The translations under genes and the position numbers were made by a program. Positions 9,579 to 17,042 of a stretch of DNA of 64,000 bases are shown piece by piece. This DNA is from JACCQS01 sp963766765 (lineage in GTDB: Bacteria > Actinomycetota > Actinomycetes > Mycobacteriales > Geodermatophilaceae), in contig CAVYBR010000004.1 of the NCBI GenBank assembly GCA_963766765.1, positions 62,001-126,000 on the forward strand, read 5' to 3'. The number at the start of each line of letters is the position of its first letter. Position 1 is the stretch's first letter. Under the pieces are notes generated by a model. The model was not told the DNA's origin and did not search any database. It saw nothing but the letters and a program-made list of their open reading frames with translations.

Positions 9579-10706
9579 ATGGCGAACTCCCGGCCGCGCA
9601 AGACCGCGCCCACCCGTACGGCGGTCCAGGTCGATGACCCGATCGAGTCGACGGACTCGATCGACGACGAGAATGACGACGAGAATGTCGAAGCCGAGGA
9701 CGCCGCTCCCGTGGCCAAGAAGACCCCGCCGGCGAAGTCGGCGAAGGCTGTCAAGCCCGGCATGACCGCGAAGACCACGAGGCCTGGCGTGACCAAGAAG
9801 ACCGCGCGGCCCGGAACGACCGGCAAGACTGAGAATTCGGCCGCAACCGCCAAGACTGCGAAGTCCGGCGCGACCGTGAAGTCGGCAAAGTCCACGACAG
9901 CGCCGAAGGGGACGAAAAGCGCAAAGAGCGTCAGTTCGAGCGGCCGGCGCTTTGGTGACGGTGGTTCGGCAGACGGCGCACGCAAGAAGCCGAAAGCCCC
10001 CCCGACGAAGTCGAATGGGCGCGGCGGCAGAGGGGGCCGGCGTCCTGCTCCGGCAGTTCGGGTGGGTACGCCGAAGCCATGGGGCACGATCATTGCCACG
10101 ATCGCCGTGCTCGTTTTCGCAGCGGGCGCAATCGGCTACGCGGTCTACCAGGCGAACTCTTCGGCTGTCCCGGATTCGCCCAGCGACATCGACGGGATCA
10201 CGATCGCGGAGTACGCGGCCGGGCAAGAGCACGTCACTACGGACGTCACCTATGACGAGTCGCCGCCGATCGGTGGCCCGCACGACGGTTACTGGGCGGA
10301 CTGCGATGGAGCCGTGTACGACCAGCAGATCCGCTCGGAGAATGCCATCCACTCCCTCGAGCACGGTGCGGTCTGGATCACCTACAACCCCGACATCAGT
10401 GATGACGACCTGGCCGTACTCACCCAGTACGTTCAGAATCAGCCGTACATCATGCTGTCTCCGTACGAGGGCTTGACCTCGCCGATCAGCCTGCAGTCCT
10501 GGAACCACCAGCTCTTCGTGGACTCGGTCGACGACTCCCGGATCAACGACTTCATCCAGGTGCTCCGGCAGAACCCGGAGGAGTTCCCTGAGGTCGGGGC
10601 GGGCTGCTCCCAGCCGACGTTCCTTTCCGATCCGGTCCTCGAGGGAGAGGCGTCGCGGACACCGACCACGGGTCCGGTGAACACCGACGCACCCACGACG
10701 CCATGA
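9579..10706 (+). CDS. DUF3105 membrane-anchored protein with Lys/Ala-rich N-terminus
   Basis: A 375-residue protein. Residues 1-165 are low-complexity, rich in Lys, Ala, Thr and Pro with repeated KT/AKS motifs. One transmembrane helix follows (GTIIATIAVLVFAAGAIGYA, about residue 170). The extracytoplasmic part is a DUF3105 domain, with the blocks PPIGGPHDGYWADCDG, ENAIHSLEHGAVWITY and SWNHQLFVDS; its His and Cys residues suggest metal or redox chemistry, not proven. It overlaps the following DUF305 gene by ATGA, and the DUF3105-DUF305 pair is recurrent in actinobacteria. The cytoplasmic basic tail could contact nucleic acid or membrane phosphate. Function is unknown. Confidence 0.85.
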   Translation: MANSRPRKTAPTRTAVQVDDPIESTDSIDDENDDENVEAEDAAPVAKKTPPAKSAKAVKPGMTAKTTRPGVTKKTARPGTTGKTENSAATAKTAKSGATVKSAKSTTAPKGTKSAKSVSSSGRRFGDGGSADGARKKPKAPPTKSNGRGGRGGRRPAPAVRVGTPKPWGTIIATIAVLVFAAGAIGYAVYQANSSAVPDSPSDIDGITIAEYAAGQEHVTTDVTYDESPPIGGPHDGYWADCDGAVYDQQIRSENAIHSLEHGAVWITYNPDISDDDLAVLTQYVQNQPYIMLSPYEGLTSPISLQSWNHQLFVDSVDDSRINDFIQVLRQNPEEFPEVGAGCSQPTFLSDPVLEGEASRTPTTGPVNTDAPTTP

Positions 10707-11383
10707 AGTCCCGCTGGTGGCAGATCGGCCTCGGCGCGCTTGTTGCCGTGGCACTGATCGCCATCGGCGGGGCCGGCGCGGTCATTCTGGGGATCGGTCG
10801 GACGCCGACCCCTGCGACTGACTCGGTCGATGCGGGTTTCGCGCGGGACATGTCCATCCACCACCGCCAAGCCGTGCTCATGGCAGGTCTGGCTCGAGAT
10901 CGCAGCGCGGACCCGGAGATAGCGCTCATCGCCTATGACATCGAAACGGTCCAGCTGAGCCAAGTGGGTCAGATGCAGGGCTGGTTGTCCGTCTGGGGGC
11001 TGTCTCAGTCCACCGGCGCGCCGATGAGCTGGATGACAGCCGGCCACGACCACGACGGCATGGACATGGGCGGCACGGACATGGGCGGCACGGACTCGGC
11101 ATCGATGGGGCCATCGGGCAGTCTGATGCCGGGAATGGCCAACGCCGAAGAGCTCGACGAGCTACGCGCGGCGCAGGGTTCGGAGTTCGACGTCCTGTTC
11201 CTGCAGCTCATGATTCGGCATCACCAAGGCGGAGCTCCGATGGCGCAATACGCGGCAGCGCACGCCGACATCAGCGCCGTACGGACGCTTGCGCAGTCTA
11301 TTGCTGACACCCAGGCTGCCGAGATCGTCACGTTGACCGACATGTTGACCGCACGCGACGGGACGCCGCTCCCCGCTCCCTGA
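10703..11383 (+). CDS. DUF305 protein, membrane-anchored, His/Met-rich
   Basis: A 226-residue protein with an N-terminal signal anchor (GALVAVALIAIGGAGAVILG). Two DUF305 helical repeats carry paired histidines: FARDMSIHHRQAVLMAGLA and LMIRHHQGGAPMAQYAAAHA. Between them is a Met/His/Asp-rich loop HDHDGMDMGGTDMGGTDSAS, which looks able to bind copper or another soft metal. The family is ferritin-like in fold and often found near metal genes, but its role is not established. Its ATG overlaps the DUF3105 stop, so the two are coupled and probably act in one envelope complex. Confidence 0.85.
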   Translation: MKSRWWQIGLGALVAVALIAIGGAGAVILGIGRTPTPATDSVDAGFARDMSIHHRQAVLMAGLARDRSADPEIALIAYDIETVQLSQVGQMQGWLSVWGLSQSTGAPMSWMTAGHDHDGMDMGGTDMGGTDSASMGPSGSLMPGMANAEELDELRAAQGSEFDVLFLQLMIRHHQGGAPMAQYAAAHADISAVRTLAQSIADTQAAEIVTLTDMLTARDGTPLPAP

Positions 11384-11452
11384 TCCACATCCGATCGCCA
11401 CCTTGACGGCACGTGTCCTTCACCGTCGCGCCGTCCGGCGTTCCTAGCGTCA

Positions 11453-11477
11453 CCTCGTACGTACCCCTGGTACGAGG
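11453..11477 (+). promoter_or_regulatory. Hairpin covering the ribosome binding site of the PlsC gene
   Basis: CCTCGTAC (11453-11460) and GTACGAGG (11470-11477) form a perfect 8-bp stem with a 9-nt loop. The 3' arm shares bases with the AGGAGG ribosome binding site (11475-11480) just before the start codons GTG 11483 and TTG 11486. Folding would hide part of the ribosome binding site. A DNA-binding operator is the other reading. Confidence 0.5.
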
Positions 11478-11482
11478 AGGTC

Positions 11483-12382
11483 GTGTTGGACGTACCCGGA
11501 CACGCATGGCAGGCGAGCTCGTCGTGCACGCCGAGTTGCGCAGATGACGCGTCTCGGCCCATCGTGTCGCCCGGCACAGTGCTGATCCGGTGGCTGCGTT
11601 GCGCAATGGTCCTGATTCGCGGCTCGGCGGTCTTCGCCCGTGCGCGGTTCTTCAGTACCCGCAATCGGCAGCGGATGGCGCGGCGCTGGTCATGCCTATT
11701 GCTCGCGGCACTGGGGATCCGGCTCGAGGTCCAGGGATGGACGCCGGCGGACAAGGGCCGAGTCGGCGTGCTGCACGTCGCGAATCACATCTCGTGGATC
11801 GACAATCTCGCGCTGCTGGCGACATTCCCGTTGCCGGCGGTGGCGAAGAGTGAGGTTGCCTCGTGGCCGCTGATCGGTCGGTTCGCGCGCGGCTTGGGGA
11901 CGATCTTCATCGACCGCGACCGACTGAGCTCCTTGCCAGGCGACGTGGGTCGGGTGACCGCCGTCCTGCGATCCGGTACCGGCGTGCTGGTCACCCCCGA
12001 AGGCACGACCTGGTGCGGTGCCGAGATGGGCCGGTTCCGACCGGCGATGTTCCAGGCGGCCATCGATGCAGGGGCCGTCGTACGGCCTGTGGCCATCCGC
12101 TATCGCACCGAGGACGGCCGACCGACCTCCGCGGCCGCCTTCCTCGGGCCGGACTCGCTGATCTGCTCACTGCGCCGAGTCATCGCAACCCGTGGACTGG
12201 TGGTCGAGGTGCACAGCCTGCCCGCGCTGCCAGCTCGGATATCAACCGATCGGCGGGCACTGGCACTGCTCGCGGAGTACTCCATCGCTGCGCTCACCGA
12301 GCAGTCGGCACCGATGGCTGCGCGCCACCCCCGGCCGGTCCGCTCCCGTGCCATCGCGGCTACTCAGACAGTTCCCGTGTAA
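11483..12382 (+). CDS. 1-acyl-glycerol-3-phosphate acyltransferase family protein
   Basis: A 299-residue PlsC-family membrane acyltransferase, expected to transfer a fatty acyl group to a glycerol- or ornithine-type lipid acceptor. It has the catalytic HX4D motif in VANHISWIDN, the acceptor-site motif TPEGTTWCG, and VRPVAIRY further on. A short hydrophobic stretch (SCLLLAALGIRL) precedes the catalytic core. Start may be GTG 11483, 2 nt from AGGAGG, or TTG 11486 with better spacing. The acceptor cannot be told from sequence. It stands alone, followed by a tRNA gene. Confidence 0.85.
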   Translation: MLDVPGHAWQASSSCTPSCADDASRPIVSPGTVLIRWLRCAMVLIRGSAVFARARFFSTRNRQRMARRWSCLLLAALGIRLEVQGWTPADKGRVGVLHVANHISWIDNLALLATFPLPAVAKSEVASWPLIGRFARGLGTIFIDRDRLSSLPGDVGRVTAVLRSGTGVLVTPEGTTWCGAEMGRFRPAMFQAAIDAGAVVRPVAIRYRTEDGRPTSAAAFLGPDSLICSLRRVIATRGLVVEVHSLPALPARISTDRRALALLAEYSIAALTEQSAPMAARHPRPVRSRAIAATQTVPV

Positions 12383-12424
12383 CCTGACGAGCCGCCGCAA
12401 CTACCAGCTTTGGGCAGTTGATCG

Positions 12425-12499
12425 GCCCCTGTAGCTCAGGGGATAGAGCGCTACCCTCCGGAGGTAGAAGCGAAGGTTCGAATCCTTCCAGGGGCACCA
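12425..12499 (+). tRNA. tRNA-Arg (anticodon CCG)
   Basis: The acceptor arms GCCCCTG and CAGGGGC pair fully and are followed by A and an encoded CCA. The D arm is TAGCTCAGGGGATAGAGC. The anticodon stem CTACC/GGTAG encloses the loop CTCCGGA with anticodon CCG, reading CGG. The T arm GAAGG-TTCGAAT-CCTTC is perfect. All standard positions are present, so this is a functional tRNA gene. Confidence 0.97.
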
Positions 12500-12543
12500 C
12501 GGCAATGCCGTTTCTGGCTCGTTTCAGGGCTCGGCAGCCCTGT

Positions 12544-13368
12544 TCATGGCTTGGCGGCGGCGACGTCCTTGGCCGCGCGAGCTTGGTAGAGCAGCACCGA
12601 GGCCGAGATCGACACGTTGAGCGAGTCGGATTTGCCCAGCATCGGGATCGCCACGCCGCCGTAGCCGCGCTCGTACCAGGGCCTTGAGATTCCGTACCGC
12701 TCGCTGCCGACCACGATGGCAACTCGGCCCGTGTAGTCAGCCTCCCGGTAGTCCACCGAAGATTCGGTGTCGGCCAGATAGACGGTGAAGTTCTGCGCGG
12801 CCAGCCAGTCGATGGCTTCGGTGACCTCGTCGAAGTCGACTGTCGGCACCGACAGGCTCATCCCATGCGAACCGCGAAAGACCTTGGGGTGCGACAGTCG
12901 GGTCCGCCGGTTGGTCAGAATCAAACAGTCCGCCGCCACGCCATCCATCGTGCGGAGCAAGGTTCCGAGGTTTCCGGGGATCTCCAGCCCGTCGGCGACC
13001 AACACCAGCGCATCCGGTCCGACATGAATGTCACCCCGCTGCGTGTTGGGCATGCGCACGATCGACACCAGTCCGTCGGGCTTGTCCCGCTCGGTGATCC
13101 GGGCCAATGCCTTCTCCGAGATCCGGTACGAGGTCTCCGCGACACCCACCATCTGAGCGGCCAGTTGCCGTGCCTCTTCGGAGTAGCTCGCCTCGGGACA
13201 CCACAGGAACGTCTCAACCGCAGTGTTGGTCTCGCGCACCACGTTGTGCGCCCAGAGCCCCTCGACGACAAGCATTCCCGCACGGTTGGAGGCGGTGTTG
13301 CGCTGCAGATCGATGATCTGCTTGACGCGTGGGTGCGACAGTCCGATCTGCTGAAGCTCGACGTCCAT
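12544..13368 (-). CDS. TrmH/SpoU-family RNA 2'-O-methyltransferase
   Basis: A 274-residue SPOUT methyltransferase that moves a methyl group from S-adenosylmethionine to a ribose of rRNA or tRNA. Residues 1-110 form the substrate-binding domain seen in 23S rRNA enzymes. The catalytic part has the three SpoU motifs: IPGNLGTLLRTMDGV, VAIVVGSERYGIS and IPMLGKSDSLNVSISASVLL, the latter forming the trefoil knot. The N-terminus (HPRVKQIIDLQRNTASNR) resembles that of the thiostrepton-resistance methyltransferases, so A1067-type resistance is possible but unproven. ATG 13368 is clear. It lies just downstream of an unusual inverted-repeat region. Confidence 0.88.
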   Translation of the reverse strand: MDVELQQIGLSHPRVKQIIDLQRNTASNRAGMLVVEGLWAHNVVRETNTAVETFLWCPEASYSEEARQLAAQMVGVAETSYRISEKALARITERDKPDGLVSIVRMPNTQRGDIHVGPDALVLVADGLEIPGNLGTLLRTMDGVAADCLILTNRRTRLSHPKVFRGSHGMSLSVPTVDFDEVTEAIDWLAAQNFTVYLADTESSVDYREADYTGRVAIVVGSERYGISRPWYERGYGGVAIPMLGKSDSLNVSISASVLLYQARAAKDVAAAKP

Positions 13369-13428
13369 CAGGTGGGTAAGTCCATCAGGTGGCCAAGTCT
13401 AGAAGCGCCTACGGCGGACCTTGGCCGT

Positions 13429-13589
13429 GTGATCTTGACGAAGATGTCGGTTCAGCCACCCACAAAGACGCGCCAACCGACACTTACGTCAAGATCACCG
13501 AGTCAGAGCCGCAATCAGCCGTGATCTTGACCTTATTGCGGTTTTCGGAGCCTTTTCCCGGCGTGTCGCCACCACAAGGTCAAGATCAC
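13429..13589. repeat. Two consecutive inverted repeats sharing GTGATCTTGAC ends
   Basis: The 321-nt gap between the cyclase and methyltransferase genes holds two large hairpins. In the first, GTGATCTTGACG at 13429 pairs with CGTCAAGATCAC ending at 13498, and TGTCGGTT (13445) pairs with AACCGACA (13475), giving nearly matched 24-nt arms. In the second, GTGATCTTGACCTT at 13521 pairs with AAGGTCAAGATCAC ending at 13589. Both elements start and end with the same 11-12 bp. This looks like a pair of short interspersed palindromic elements (MITE- or REP-like). It may also serve as a terminator for the cyclase gene. No gene is seen in the gap. Confidence 0.75.
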
Positions 13590-13689
13590 GAAGAACCACC
13601 TCGAACCGCCGCCCAGCAGAACGACCCAGCCCACCCGCGAACCCACTCGTTGGGGCGCACTTCGTTCCGAAACCCAACCGCAGCCAATC

Positions 13690-14787
13690 TCAGCCGCTAC
13701 TGGGCCGCTCCGCACTACTCGCGGCAGAATCCCCCGACTCCACACCCTCAGCCCGCCGCAGGACCCACGGCCGCTGCCGGTCCAACCCTCGGACCGACAC
13801 CCGGCCCAAGCGCCGCAACCGGTATCGCGGATCTCCTTCCAGGGCCGCAGCGAACGCCCCGTCAACGAGCACCGAGTCCGGCTTCGCCAGTCCGGTCAAC
13901 CGGCTCGCGAGGTTGACCGTTGAGCTGTAGACGTCGCCCAGCCGAGTCAGCACGCGCCCCTTGGCCAGACCCACGCGCAGCGCAGGAAGCGATTCATCGG
14001 TGGCCATAGCTTCCAACAGACCGAGTGCTATCTCAGCACCTGAGGGCGCATCGTCGGCGACGAACAAGACTCCATCGCCCATCGTCTTCACGACCCGTCC
14101 ACGGTTGACAGCAACGACTTCGGCGACGCGGCTCTCGAACGCTTCCACCAGTTCGGCCAGCTCGGACTGTTGCAACGTGCGCGACAAGGACGTGAAGCCA
14201 ACCAGATCAGCGAAGCCCACGACGAGCTCGACGGCGTCGAGTTCCTCGTCTGCCGACGCCAGCGCCCGCCCCGCGATCGAGACGAGGTGGCGGCGCCACA
14301 TGTAGTCCTGCAGTTTCTGCATCCGCGGGACGAGTTGGGAGACCAGGTAGTCGATCGCCTCTGGATCGGCGGCCGCAACATCGCCCCCTGCGGCCTGGAG
14401 GGCAACCCTGAGTTCACGAACCTGCCACTCGGCCATGCGAGCCATGCCCTGGCCGAGCGCCCGGGCAAGGGATGCTTCTCGCTCGACGTCGAGAAAGCCG
14501 CTCGCGGCAAACTCATCCAGGGTTCGTACGGCGGCGACGTCGTCGTCGGTGAACAGCTTTGTCTCGTCATCGACATCGGCGAATCCCATCGCCCGCCATA
14601 GCTTTTCGAGCCGCTCGACGGGCGTCCCGGCCAACTCGGCAACCTCTAGCCTGGTATATCGCCGCGGGCCGCCGAGCAGGGCGGACTCGAGCCCGAGCGC
14701 GAGTTTCCCCTCCCCCGACGGGACGGGTGAATCAGCCGGTGGTGTGGACAACGAGGACGTCGCAGCCCGCACGCCGGGTGGCATCAC
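13690..14787 (-). CDS. Class III adenylyl cyclase with N-terminal regulatory domain
   Basis: A 365-residue soluble cyclase expected to make cAMP. The C-terminal half has the metal-binding aspartates in VVGFADLVGFTSLSR and KTMGDGVLFV, and the transition-state region YSSTVNLASRLTG. The N-terminal part (YTRLEVAELAGTPVERLEKLW onward) resembles the autoinhibitory, pH-responsive domain of mycobacterial Rv1264 type. Start is GTG 14787 or ATG 14784, inside the end of the universal stress protein gene with an overlap of about 55 nt; no better start lies downstream before the conserved domain. A functional link between the two genes is inferred only from this overlap. Confidence 0.88.
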   Translation of the reverse strand: MMPPGVRAATSSLSTPPADSPVPSGEGKLALGLESALLGGPRRYTRLEVAELAGTPVERLEKLWRAMGFADVDDETKLFTDDDVAAVRTLDEFAASGFLDVEREASLARALGQGMARMAEWQVRELRVALQAAGGDVAAADPEAIDYLVSQLVPRMQKLQDYMWRRHLVSIAGRALASADEELDAVELVVGFADLVGFTSLSRTLQQSELAELVEAFESRVAEVVAVNRGRVVKTMGDGVLFVADDAPSGAEIALGLLEAMATDESLPALRVGLAKGRVLTRLGDVYSSTVNLASRLTGLAKPDSVLVDGAFAAALEGDPRYRLRRLGRVSVRGLDRQRPWVLRRAEGVESGDSAASSAERPSSG

Positions 14788-15187
14788 TAGGGACCGAACC
14801 GAGCAGCCGACCCTTGATCGTGTTGAGGCCCCGATTTCCGACCACGAGCAGGTCGGCGCGGTGCTCTGCCACGACGGTCAGCAGTACGTCAACGGGCTCG
14901 CCGGTCACCGCCGCGGTCACCACGTTTCGCGCGCCGGCCGAGCGGGCTCGGTCCGCCGCCGTACGCGCCGTGTCCTCGGCGGGTGCTGACCCGACGACCT
15001 GATAGGCCTCGCTGCCCAGGACATCCTTCGCGTGTTCGAGGCCGCGGTCGTGCTGGTCGGGGAAGTACGCGCAGGCGACCACGAGGCGTGCACCTGTCTC
15101 TCCCGCCAGCGCGCCTGCGCGCTCCACCGCCAGCAACGACGATGCTGACCCATCGGTCCCGACGACGATCACCTGATAGGTCCCCAT
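14732..15187 (-). CDS. Universal stress protein (UspA family)
   Basis: A 151-residue single Usp domain. It begins MGTYQVIVVGTDGSASSLLA and ends with the ATP-binding signature VVGNRGLNTIKGRLLGSVPS followed by CDVLVVHT, so it is predicted to bind ATP. ATG 15187 is chosen because homology begins there; a longer frame to 15250 adds unrelated residues. The 3' end overlaps the cyclase gene start. A cAMP or ATP stress-signalling unit is plausible, but that is inference. Confidence 0.92.
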   Translation of the reverse strand: MGTYQVIVVGTDGSASSLLAVERAGALAGETGARLVVACAYFPDQHDRGLEHAKDVLGSEAYQVVGSAPAEDTARTAADRARSAGARNVVTAAVTGEPVDVLLTVVAEHRADLLVVGNRGLNTIKGRLLGSVPSDATRRAGCDVLVVHTTG

Positions 15188-15277
15188 AGTCGAAGCGTAG
15201 TGCCGCAGCATCACCTCAGCGCGCGCTTGCCCCCCGCCCCGGAAGTGCATCTCGGCAGGACGCTTGGATAGGTAACC

Positions 15278-16258
15278 GTGACCCAGTCGACAAGCACCGT
15301 GCCCCCATCAACTGATGCCGGACGTGTCGTGGTCTCCGATCTGTCCAAGCGTTTCGGCGACGTCCAGGCAGTCGAACACCTCTCGTTCGTCGTCGAGCCT
15401 GGCCAGATCACCGGGTTCCTGGGGCCCAACGGTGCCGGGAAGACAACCACCCTGCGGATGGCGCTTGCCTTGATCACGCCCGATTCGGGCGCCGCCACAT
15501 ATGGCGGTACGCCATACCCGGATCTGCCGCGACCCAGTTCCAAGGTCGGTGCGGTACTCGAGACCGCCTTCCATCCCGGGCGCAGTGGCCGCAACCATCT
15601 ACGTGTCTATTGCGCGGCCGCCGGATTCCCGGACGAGCGGGCGGACGCGGTTCTGGCTCAGGTCGGGATGACCGACGCCGGCCGGCGCAAGGCGGGAGGC
15701 TACTCCCTCGGAATGCGCCAGCGGCTTGGCCTCGCGACCGCGCTGCTCGGCGATCCGCAGGTGCTCATGCTGGACGAACCGGCCAATGGCTTGGACCCCG
15801 AAGGCATTCAGTGGCTGCGAAACTTCCTGCAGCACCTGGCCCATGATCAGGGCCGGACGATCCTGGTCTCCAGCCACCTGCTGTCCGAAGTTCAACAGAC
15901 CGTGGACCGGGTCGTGATCATCGCCGGCGGAAAGTTGGTCCGCGAGGGGACGATCGCCGAACTCGCCGACCCGGCCCGCGCCTCGGTTCACCTCCGATCG
16001 CCGAACGTCGCGGCGCTGCACCAAGCGCTGGTCGGGGCAGGTGCCCAGGTCGAAACCACAGCCCCCGAAGAACTCACGGTTCGGGGCATGCCGATCGCCG
16101 AGATCGGCCACCTCGCGTTCATCAGCGGGACCGAACTGCATGAGTTGCGAACCGCCACAACGGATCTGGAAGAGATCTACTTCCGCCTCACCGCCGGCCA
16201 GGAGGAATTCAAGGCGGCGGACCTCCCCGTCACATCCGGTACCGAGGTGGCGTCATGA
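15278..16258 (+). CDS. ABC transporter ATP-binding protein
   Basis: A 326-residue ATPase of a drug/lipid exporter-type system. Walker A is GPNGAGKTTT, the signature motif is YSLGMRQRLGLATALLG, Walker B is VLMLDEPANGLDPEG and the switch histidine is in SSHLLSEVQ. A C-terminal extension of about 90 residues is of the DrrA/CcmA type. The GTG start at 15278 follows the divergent usp promoter region. It overlaps the permease gene by ATGA, so the two form one transporter. Substrate unknown. Confidence 0.93.
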   Translation: MTQSTSTVPPSTDAGRVVVSDLSKRFGDVQAVEHLSFVVEPGQITGFLGPNGAGKTTTLRMALALITPDSGAATYGGTPYPDLPRPSSKVGAVLETAFHPGRSGRNHLRVYCAAAGFPDERADAVLAQVGMTDAGRRKAGGYSLGMRQRLGLATALLGDPQVLMLDEPANGLDPEGIQWLRNFLQHLAHDQGRTILVSSHLLSEVQQTVDRVVIIAGGKLVREGTIAELADPARASVHLRSPNVAALHQALVGAGAQVETTAPEELTVRGMPIAEIGHLAFISGTELHELRTATTDLEEIYFRLTAGQEEFKAADLPVTSGTEVAS

Positions 16259-17022
16259 TCAAGCTGATCCGTGCCGAACTGCGCAAGCTGTTCACCACGA
16301 AGGTCTGGCTGGGCCTGCTCCTCGGCGCCTGCGCGCTTTCCGGCGCCTCGACAGCGCTGCTGATCGGATTCGCAGAAGAGGCCGCAGCCAGCCCGGAGAG
16401 CGGCGTTCCGCCTCTGGGTTCGGACGCGTTCAGTCAACTGGCGCTGGCCGCTGGCGCGAACGCGGTGGTGTTCCTCCTGATCCTCGGCATCATCGGGATG
16501 ACCCAGGAGTACCGGCACCGTACGGCGACTCCCACATTCCTGGTCACTCCGAAGCGCGGTCAGGTCGTGCTCAGCAAGCTGATCACCTACTTCGGCATCA
16601 GCCTGCTGTTCGCCGTCGTGGTGAACGTCGTTGTCGTCGCGATCGCTGTCACCTGGCTCAACGCCAAGGGAGCTCCGGTCAGCTTGTCCGGAGACAACCT
16701 CGAGGTGGTCCTGAGCGCGATCGGCGGCGGAGCGCTCTACGGCTTGGTCGGTGTCGGAGTTGGCGCCCTGCTGCGAAATCAGGTTGCCGCGATCGTCGGG
16801 TCGCTGATCTACCTCTTCGTCGCGGAGCCGATCCTGCGCTCGGTTCCGGCGACCGCCACGTCATACAAGTTCCTCCCGGGCGGCACGCTGGAGGCGATCA
16901 CCGCGACAACGGCGAATACAGACTTGCTCGAACGCTGGCAGGGGGCGCTGCTGCTGGCTGGGTACGGGATCGTGCTGGCCGTCCTCGGCTGGGTGTTTGC
17001 GGTCCGTCGCGACATCAGCTGA
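16255..17022 (+). CDS. ABC-2 type permease
   Basis: A 255-residue membrane protein with about six hydrophobic helices, for example VWLGLLLGACALSGASTALL, LLFAVVVNVVVVAIAVTWL and LLLAGYGIVLAVLGWVFAV. It starts MIKLIRAELRKLFTTKVWLG, the typical amphipathic N-terminus of ABC-2 permeases. Its start overlaps the end of the ATPase gene, so it is the partner subunit. Direction is probably export; substrate cannot be told. Confidence 0.9.
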   Translation: MIKLIRAELRKLFTTKVWLGLLLGACALSGASTALLIGFAEEAAASPESGVPPLGSDAFSQLALAAGANAVVFLLILGIIGMTQEYRHRTATPTFLVTPKRGQVVLSKLITYFGISLLFAVVVNVVVVAIAVTWLNAKGAPVSLSGDNLEVVLSAIGGGALYGLVGVGVGALLRNQVAAIVGSLIYLFVAEPILRSVPATATSYKFLPGGTLEAITATTANTDLLERWQGALLLAGYGIVLAVLGWVFAVRRDIS

Positions 17023-17042
17023 GCTTTCCGGGTGAGCCGCAT

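Noticed and set aside
13389..13916. Plus-strand frame across the inverted repeats and the cyclase 3' end
   Set aside because: It runs through palindromic intergenic DNA and antisense to the cyclase, with no ribosome binding site or domain.
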